A DNA stretch of 64,000 nt, taken from assembly GCF_029784165.1 (NCBI RefSeq), contig NC_073696.1, forward strand, positions 171,234,912-171,298,911, given 5' to 3'. Shown here in pieces: positions 56,809 through 64,000 of this stretch. A program made the position numbers and the translations under genes. The notes below the pieces were generated by a model that did not search any database, was not told the origin of the DNA, and saw only the letters and a program-made list of their open reading frames with translations. Position 1 is the first letter of the stretch; each line of letters opens with the position of its first letter. The DNA comes from Wyeomyia smithii (taxonomy: Eukaryota; Arthropoda; Insecta; Diptera; Culicidae).

Positions 56809-58007
56809 ATGCCTGGAAAAAATAAAAAAGCTCGCTTTGATGCGGCTTCAAGGAAACGTGAGGCATCTCCTCCAAGTGACACTGAAATTTCGACTAACAG
56901 GTATGATATTCTTTCTTCCGTTGGGGATCAAGAAATCCAAACTTCTCATACTGGGCATAAAGCCGTTATGAAGAAGGTAAAAGTTCCACCTATTGTGGTA
57001 TTAGTAGCAAATTTAAAAGCATTTCGATCAGAACTTTTATCATTTCTGTCGGATGTGAAAGTTAATTTTCAAATTGGCCGCCAAGGCGAAATTCGTATTT
57101 TGGCCGAATCTCTTGATGGCCATAAACATCTTTTACAGTATTTGACTGAAAAGATGTATAAATTTTATTCTTTTGATGCCAAAAACGAGAGACCGTTTAA
57201 GGCTGTTTTGAAAGGTCTTTCAAATGACCAAACTATTGAGGAAATTAAAGATTGTTTGTCAGAATCACTTGGTTTTGCCCCTAACCAAGTAATTTTGATG
57301 AAGCGAAAGGCAAATGCCAAAATTAACCAAACTGGAATACACCAGGAAAAATTACTTAGTACATTTTGATCGTACCAAAGTAAATAATTTGAAATGTTTG
57401 GAAAAGGCACGTGTTTTATTTAACGTGCGAATAAAGTGGGACAATTTCAAGAGACATGGAGAAATCCATAATCTTACTCAATGTCGGAATTGTCAAGCCT
57501 ATGGTCATGGAACTCGAAACTGCCATATGGCAGCAAAATGTATGATTTGTGGTGACACTGGTCACACGAAAGATATCTTCCAGACAACGTAGGAATTCTA
57601 AGCAACCTGTTGTCAATGTGGGTATACAAGAGACTTTCAATACTGTTCAGGCATCACCAGCACTTTCATTAGCAGGTGTGTCTGTAGGTAATAATTTGAA
57701 TTCAGCTAACAAATTTCAGACGAAAAATCCTGTTCAGGCAACACCAGGCTGTTCATATGCCAGTGTCCTTACAGGTAATATTTCAAATTCAAACAGCAAC
57801 AAACCATTCGTGTTTGGTGCTGAAAAGTCAGCCAGTATTGATTTAGGTAGTCCAACTCCTGAAAAGATTGAATACCTACAACAATCCATGCTGCAGCTAA
57901 TGTCCGTTTTGTTGAACTGTAACTCGATGTACGAGGCTGTTCAAGAGGGTATAAAATTTCCAACTAATATTGTTATGAAATTGAAATTCAGCAATGATTT
58001 TAAATAA
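56809..58007 (+). pseudogene. Juan-like ORF1 (gag-like), frameshifted
   Basis: Starts at ATG 56809 (MPGKNKKARFDAASRKREAS). It runs in three frames: 56809-57369, then after a shift near 57320-57345 57314-57592, then after another near 57577 57549-58007. The zinc-knuckle region reads CRNCQAYGHGTRNC and CMICGDTGHTKD. ORF1 proteins bind element RNA. Two frameshifts. Confidence 0.87.
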
Positions 58008-60521
58008 TGCTGTAAATTTTTTAAATTGGAATGCTCGCTCTTTAAAAGCGAAAGAGGATGAATTTTTCAATTTTTTAACAGTCCACGATGTGCATATTGC
58101 AGTTGTGACTGAAACGCTTTTAAAGCCAAATATTAAACTAAAAAAGAGCCCAAATTACATGGTTCATAGGTTTGATAGAACTGATGTTGCCGGTGGTGGA
58201 GTTGCAATAGTTATCCACCGTCGAATAAAACATCGTGTTTTACCCCATCTTTAAACCAAAGTTATCGAGAGTTTGGGAATTGAAATTGAAACAAGTATTG
58301 GCATTTTATTTAGAGCCGCAGTGTATTTGCCTTTTTAATGCACTGGTGAGCGAAAAAATTATTTCAAGGGAGATTTGCAAAAACTCACAAGAAATAAATC
58401 GAAATTTTTAATCATCGGTGATTTTAATGCGAAACATCGATCTTGGAATAATGCTAATATTGCTAATATTGCTAAAATATTGTTTAATGATTGCTCGGCT
58501 GGATTTTATTAAGTTTTATTTCCAAATGGTCCTACATGTTATTCTTCTATCAAAAATCCATCTACAATTGATTTGGTACTAACTAATCAAAGTCATTCAT
58601 GCAGTGATTTATTAACTCATGCTGACTTTGATTCTGATCATCTTCCCATAACATTTTCTATTTCCCATGAAACTATTTTAAATCCCACTAGATCTGTGTT
58701 AAATTATCACAAGACTAATTGGGATAGATATCGTTCTACGATCGAAGAAAATTTGAATGATGATATTATTTTACAAAATAGTGCTGGCATTAGATAATTT
58801 TAGCAGCTTAATACTCAATGCCCGGAATTTATCAGTTCCTAAAGCTCGAGTGAAATTTAATGCACCAATTATTGACAGTGAACTTCAACTTCTTATACGT
58901 TTGAAGAACATACGGAGACGTCAATACCAAAGATCTCGTGATCCTGCTTTGAAAATTATTTTTCAAGAATTACAAAAGGAAATTAAACATAGATTCACTC
59001 TCTTGCGAAATGAGAATTTCATGAGAGAAGTTGAACAACTAAAACCTTTTTCAAAACCTTTCTGGAAACTTTCGAAGGCTCTTAAGAAACCTTCGAAGCC
59101 CATTCCAGTCCTTAAAGATGGTGATTGCATTTTTCTAACGAATGAACAAAAATCTCAAAAACTTGCTCAGCAGTTTGAGAGTGTTCACAACTCCAATTTG
59201 AACGTAGTAAGTCCTATTGAAAATGAAGTAAACCAAAAGTATGATCAGATCACCACCCAAGAATTTCTTTCTGAAGAGGTATTGGAAACAAACTTGAATG
59301 AGGTGCGAACTATTCTCAAAAAATTCAAAAACATGAAAGCACCAGGAGATGATGGGATTTTCTATATCCTCATCAAAAGACTTCCCGAAAACTCTTTAAA
59401 TTTCTTGGTAAAAATTTTTAACAGATGCTTTGCGCTAGCACATTTTCCTACGAAATGGAAAAATGCCAAAGTCACTCCAATTTTAAAACCCGAAAAGAAT
59501 CCAGCTGAGGCATCAAGTTATCGACCAATTAGTTTACTTTCCTCTATTAGCAAACTTTTTGAAAGAATAATTCTTAATAGAATGATAACACATATTAATG
59601 AGAACTAAATTTTTGCAAATGAGCAGTTTGGTTTTCGCCATGGGCATTCCACTACTCATCAGTTACTTAGAGTAACAAATATGATTCGAACTAATAAATC
59701 TGAAGGCTATTCGACTGGAGCTGCGCTTCTAGATATAGAAAAGGCATTCGACAGTGTTTGGCATAAAGGTTTAATAGCTAAAATGTCAAATTTCAGTTTT
59801 CCGCTTTACCTTACAAAAATGATACAAAGTTATTTAACTGACCGCACTCTTCAGGTTAACTATCTAAATGGTAAATTTAATAGATTGCCTGTTAGAGCTG
59901 GTGTGCCTCAGGGGAGTATCTTGGGCCCAATCTTATATAACATTTTTACTTCTGATCTTCCTGATTTACCACCAGGTTGTGAGAAATCTCTGTTTTGTGA
60001 CGATACAAGCATTTCCGCAAAAGGTAAAAGCCTTCGTGTCATATACAGTCGGCTACAAACAAGTTTAGATATATTTTCTTCATACTTGCAGAAATGGAAG
60101 ATTTCCCCTAATGCTTCTAAAACACAGTTAATTATTTTTCCTCATAAGCCAAAAGTTTCATTTCTCAAACCCACCCATAACCACGTTATTAAGATGAACG
60201 GTGTGGTCTTAAATTGGTCTGAGCAAGTTAAATACTTAGGGCTAATATATGATAAGAATCTTACTTTCAAGGAGCACATTGAAAATATCCAGTCAAAGTG
60301 CAATAAGTTGTTGTACAACCAGGAAGAAGACACTTCAAAGGATTCAGAATAAACTTTTGAAAATGATTTTGTAGCGTCCTCCCTGGTTTAGCACGAACGG
60401 GCTACATAGGCTCACTAATGTAGAAACATTAGAAAATATGTCAAGCCAAATTATCAACAAATTCCGACAAAAATCGTTGCAATCCTCAATTGCAACGATT
60501 AGCTCACTTTATAGTCAGTAA
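57994..60521 (+). pseudogene. Juan-like ORF2 (endonuclease and reverse transcriptase), decayed
   Basis: Endonuclease: FLNWNARSLKAKEDEFFNFL, VHIAVVTETLLKPN, LIIGDFNAKHRSWNN, DFDSDHLPITFS, broken by stops near 58252, 58337 and 58510. RT: ALLDIEKAFDSVWHKGL (motif A), AGVPQGSILGPILYNIFTSD (motif B) and KSLFCDDTSISAKG, FCDD where FADD is usual. There is an in-frame stop at 59606 and a frame change near 58790. After 60310 the tail (LQRIQNKLLKMIL..) resumes in another frame following a deletion and ends TAA at about 60521. Confidence 0.9.
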
Positions 60522-60647
60522 GATAGTTTTAGGTTTATTTTAAGTTTTGTTTTATTCCTTTTTTTTTCTTGGCAAGTGGGTTTAATAATTTTCCTACAAT
60601 TACATTAACTTAACTGCAAAAGCTAATAACATTCAATATAAAAAAGC

Positions 60648-60651
<4 letters not shown>

Positions 60652-60730
<79 letters not shown>
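60652..60730. repeat. (TA)n microsatellite, about 79 bp
   Basis: Uninterrupted alternating TA, lying between the tail of the Juan-like element and the first base of the R1-type element. Confidence 0.97.
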
Positions 60731-60733
<3 letters not shown>

Positions 60734-60752
60734 GACGACAAATCGTCCAAAA

Positions 60753-61472
60753 ATGGGAAAGAAGGCGCGAAGCAGGGGCGACGCCCTCATACTCAAGACG
60801 GAGGGGTCCAAGTACTCCGAAGTCTTGAAGAAAATGAGAGGCGAAACCCAGCTCAAGGATCTGGGAGCGGATGTGCGGACCATCCGTCGTTCTCGCACCG
60901 GCGAGATGATCCTTGAGCTCCGTAAGGATGCTAAAAACAAGGGCGCTGCCTACAAGACGGTAGCCGAGCAGGTCCTCGGGAAAGATGTGCAAATTCGGGC
61001 ACTCACCTCAGAGGTGACTCTCCAGCTCAAAAACCTGGATGAAATCACCGAGAGGTGCGATATTGCACAGGCCCTCAAGGAGAAGTGCGGAGTGGAAGTA
61101 GCCACTGAGGTAATTCGCCTCCGAAAGGGTCCAGCGGGGACCCAGGTGGCCACTTTCCGGCTTGCATCGGCCGATGCAGCTCTGGCCCTGAAGACAGCCA
61201 AACTTAAGGTTGGCTGGTCAGTATGTCCCCTGAGCATACTCCAGCTGCCGGACGTTTGCTTCAGGTGTTTCGAGGGAGGGCACAAGTCCTGGACCTGCAA
61301 GGGGCCCGATAGGAGCCAGTTATGTAGGCGTTGTGGTGGTGCTGGCCATAAAGCTAAAGACTGCGGGGAGCCTCCCAAGTGCTTGGTATGTATTGGAAAA
61401 CGGGACGCCAAGCACTTTATGGGAGGCCCACGGTGCCCAGTCGGTAAGGCGGCCACGAAACCACGGGCGTGA
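60753..61472 (+). CDS. R1-clade ORF1, gag-like with zinc knuckles
   Basis: 239 codons from ATG 60753 (MGKKARSRGDALILKTEGSK), ending CGG-GCG-TGA. The N-terminal half is basic and mixed; TRIRR-type and ELRKDAKNKGAAYKTVAEQ suggest an RNA-binding, helical domain. The C-terminus has knuckles CFRCFEGGHKSWTC and CRRCGGAGHKAKDC, then a third, unusual CLVCIGKRDAKHFMGGPRC. This is the normal pattern of R1-clade ORF1. ORF2 begins at the overlapping GTGA. The frame is intact. Confidence 0.9.
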   Translation: MGKKARSRGDALILKTEGSKYSEVLKKMRGETQLKDLGADVRTIRRSRTGEMILELRKDAKNKGAAYKTVAEQVLGKDVQIRALTSEVTLQLKNLDEITERCDIAQALKEKCGVEVATEVIRLRKGPAGTQVATFRLASADAALALKTAKLKVGWSVCPLSILQLPDVCFRCFEGGHKSWTCKGPDRSQLCRRCGGAGHKAKDCGEPPKCLVCIGKRDAKHFMGGPRCPVGKAATKPRA

Positions 61473-64000
61473 GGGTGACACAATTGAACCTGAACCATTG
61501 CTATGCGGCACAGCAGCTGCTATACCAAGCAGCGTCTGAGTCGCGGTCGGACATCGCAATCGTATCGGACCCCTACTGCATTCCTCCCGGAAACGGTAAT
61601 TGGGTTGCAGATAAGTCCAGTACGGCGGCCATATGCACGACCAGCAAGTTCCCGGTTCAGGAGGTTGTGTCAACCTCAAATGAAGGATACGCGGTTGCCA
61701 AGGTGGACGGAGTGTTCTACTGCAGTTGTTATGCTCCGCCGCGTTGGTCTATCGAAAGGTTCACCCAGATGGTCGATTTGTTATCTATGGAGCTGACGGG
61801 ACTAACACCCTTAGTAGTGGCGGGCGACTTCAACGCTTGGGCTGTTGAGTGGGGAAGCCGCCGCACGAACCGGAGGGGTCAGATCTTGTTGGAAGCTTTG
61901 GCAAAGCTCAACCTAGATCTGGCCAACGTTGGAACCAAGTGTACATTCAGCAAAATGGTGCGGAGTCGATCATCGACGTGACGTTCTCCAGCCCAGGACT
62001 GATCGTGAACTGGAGGGTAGACGATGGCTACACCTATAGTGACCACCAGTCGGTCTGCTTTAGCGTAGTCCAGAACGTGAGGCGGCAGGCGACGGGTAGA
62101 GCCAATACTCCGACCGTCCGCGGGTGGAAGACATCGCATTTCGATGCCGAGGTATTTGCAGAAGCAATGAGAAGAGAGCGCGAGGGGGGCAGTTGGCTCC
62201 GCCCGAGTGCTGACCAATTAGTTGCCACATTATCGCGGGCGTGCGACGCCACCATGCCTAGGACCCGCCAACCTAGGAATGGTAAGTCACCGGTATACTG
62301 GTGGACCGACGCGATAGCGGACCTCCGTAGCGCGTGCCTCCGTGCAAGACGGATGTTGCAACGTGCACGTACCGATGCACAGAGGGTAGAGCGCCGTGTA
62401 GTATTCGGATCTGCAAGATCGGCGCTTAAAAGTGCGATAAAGGCGAGCAAAAGGGCCTGCTTCGATAGGCTATGCGCGAGTGCCAATACGAATCCGTGGG
62501 GCAACGCCTACAGAGTCGTAATGGCGAAGACCAAAGGCGTGTTGGCGCCTGCAGAGCGATCACCAGCGATGCTGGAGCGTATCATCGAGGGACTCTTTCC
62601 ACGACACGAGCCAAATCCTTGGCCTCCGGTTGCTGAGTCTCACGTCCGACGTTCCAGTATCTCAGACACAGACCAGGGATGGTCGGCCAACCTGCCGGGC
62701 ATCCAATCCGTGAGAGACGGCAGCCGTGCAGAGGTTGTGGAGGAGGTAAGGGTTACGAATGAGGAACTCATCGTGATCGCCAACTCCCTAAAGGTGAGCA
62801 AGGCACCGGGACCGGATGGAATCCCGAACTTGGCCATCAGGACGGCCATGAAAGTGGCCCCCGATCTATTTCGAGCAGTCATGCAGAAGTGCCTGGATGA
62901 CTGCCTCTTTCCGGACAGGTGGAAGCGACAGAGATTGGTGCTGTTGCCGAAGGCTGGGAAACCGCCAGGGGACCCATCGGCATACAGACCTATCTGTCTG
63001 CTAGACACTACGGGCAAGGTGCTTGAGAGGATTATCCTCAACAGACTGGTGAAGTACACAGAGGGTGTAAACGGTCTGGCAAGTAACCAGTTCGGCTTCC
63101 GGAAAGGTAGATCCACGCTGGATGCTATTCTCTCTGTCACCAAGACGGCAGAGGTAGCACTCCAGCGTAAGAGTTGGGGCATTCGCTATTGCGCAATCGT
63201 CACGCTTGACGTGAAGAATGCATTCAATAGCGCCAGTTGGGACTCCATAGCGCTCGCGCTTAGGAGCATCCACGTACCGGTGTCGTTGTACAAGATTTTG
63301 GAAAATTATTTCCAGAATCGGGTACTAGTTTACAACACGGAGGAGGGTCAGAAGTGCGTCCCAATCACCGCAGGGGTACCGCAAGGTTCCATCCTGGGCC
63401 CGGTGTTGTGGAATGTCATGTATGACGGGGTGTTGAAACTAAAGTTCCCTGTAGGGGTTGTGATCGTCGGTTTCGCAGACGACATCACGCTAGAGGTCTA
63501 CGGCGAGTCGATCGAAGAGGTCGAGTTGACGGCCGCGCACTGCATACGCAAGGTCGAAGACTGGATGCACTCTAGGAAACTGGAGTTAGCGCACCATAAA
63601 ACGGAGGTTACGGTTGTGAACAACCGCAAATTAGAGCAACAGGCGGTGGTCAGAGTCGGTGACTGCACCATTACCTCAAGGCGTTCCTTGAAGCTCTTGG
63701 GGGTTATGGTTGACGATAAGCTCACATTTAAGAGTCACGTCGACTATGTCTGTAAGAGGGCTTCAACGGCCGCTGCAGGACTATCTCGAATGATGTCCTA
63801 TAGCTCAGCGGTATATGGCAGCAAGCGTAAACTTCTTGCCAGCGTGGTTTCGTCCATACTTAGGTATGGTGGGCCAGCGTGGTCCAAAGCGTTAGGTACC
63901 AACAGTCATCGTCGAAAACTGGAAAGTACCTACAGGCTCATGTGCCTGAGGGTTGTGAGCGCGTACCGTACAGTGTCATACGACGCAATCTGCGTTCTGT
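61469..64000 (+). pseudogene. R1-clade ORF2 (endonuclease, RT), one frameshift, 3' end outside
   Basis: The first frame (61469-61981) has VTQLNLNHCYAAQQLLYQ, IAIVSDPYCIPPG and LVVAGDFNAWAVEWGSR (endonuclease). One missing base near 61951, at 'TTCAGCAAAATGG', shifts it; the next frame then stays open from about 61955 to 64000: IIDVTFSSPG, YSDHQSVCFS, KAPGPDGIPNLAI, YRPICLLDTTGKVLERII, LDVKNAFNSASWDS (motif A), AGVPQGSILGPVLWNVMYDG (motif B) and IVGFADDITLEVYGE (FADD). The C-terminal zinc region lies past the window. Confidence 0.9.

Larger units (their letters stand above)
56600..60640 (+). mobile_element. Juan-like Jockey-clade LINE, decayed
   Basis: Order: 5' UTR, ORF1 with zinc knuckles, overlapping ORF2 with endonuclease and RT, short 3' UTR. 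Protein words match the mosquito Juan elements as I know them. Boundaries are estimated, since no target duplication was identified. An internal deletion near 60310 removes much of the RT C-terminal region. Confidence 0.85.
60731..64000 (+). mobile_element. R1-clade LINE, runs off window end
   Basis: It begins directly after the (TA)n tract; ORF1 starts 22 bp in and ORF2 overlaps its stop. Markedly more GC-rich and intact than the neighbours, so probably a recent insertion. Only one frame break is seen in about 3.2 kb. The R1 clade includes elements that target specific or repetitive sites. Confidence 0.88.

Noticed and set aside
60623..60940. Minus-strand frame with an Ile-Tyr repeat
   Set aside because: It is translation of the (TA)n tract plus antisense of R1 ORF1.
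1..64000. A novel defence, toxin or biosynthetic gene system
   Set aside because: All recognisable coding outside ELYS belongs to known transposon classes. Nothing suggests a co-ordinated new gene cluster.

Overview
This is eukaryotic DNA, most likely from a culicine mosquito (Aedes/Culex type). It holds one recognisable host gene buried in transposable elements. Assignment to mosquito rests on a Juan-like Jockey element, RTE and R1 elements of mosquito type, abundant TIR/MITE families, short introns (about 52-57 bp) beside one of about 22 kb, and an insect-like ELYS protein. No bacterial operon, CRISPR array, tRNA or rRNA gene was seen.

The host gene is the nucleoporin / AT-hook protein ELYS (AHCTF1 in vertebrates) on the + strand. 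Nine exons lie between 20603 and 54193, and every junction keeps the reading phase. They give about 2148 codons, and the gene runs off an open splice donor at 54194 towards exons not found in the window. Exons 1-6 encode the beta-propeller and the start of the alpha-helical ELYS domain, exons 7-8 the rest of that domain and the start of the disordered tail, and exon 9 a long acidic/serine-rich then basic tail.

Upstream (1-20.5 kb) is a nest of transposons. RTE copy A (1-9834, minus) is split by a 3.2-kb TIR element (714-3937) and by a Ty3/gypsy element (4737-9022, TSD ATAGA). Next come PIF/Harbinger-like MITEs (9981-10753). RTE copy B (11218-18081, minus, 12-bp TSD) is split by a 3.5-kb hAT element (14025-17496, 8-bp TSD), which itself carries a 1.7-kb TIR element (14505-16203). 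Small MITEs (hAT, pogo-like, hairpin repeats) fill 18.1-20.45 kb up to the ELYS promoter.

Inside ELYS, intron 3 holds a TA-flanked TIR element (21531-22802). Intron 6 holds a MULE-like element (24889-25856) and an L2/CR1-type LINE (26225-27942, minus). Intron 8 (30215-52142) is almost all transposon: a gypsy element (about 32665-50755, minus) carries a hAT in its 3' LTR (32746-35178), RTE copy C in its gag (38689-42097) and a second, younger gypsy-superfamily element in its gag (42730-50554).

Downstream (54.2-64 kb), presumably still in the next ELYS intron, lie a decayed ZMYM1-type hAT with a MULE-like insertion (55295-56010, 9-bp TSD), a Juan-like Jockey element (about 56600-60640, +), a (TA)n tract, and an R1-clade element starting right after that tract and running off the window end.

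No new biological system is convincingly visible. The value is in the resolved gene model, the nested insertion order with target-site duplications, and several structured repeats. All coordinates were read by eye and may be off by a base or a few; family names come from motif recognition, not a database search.
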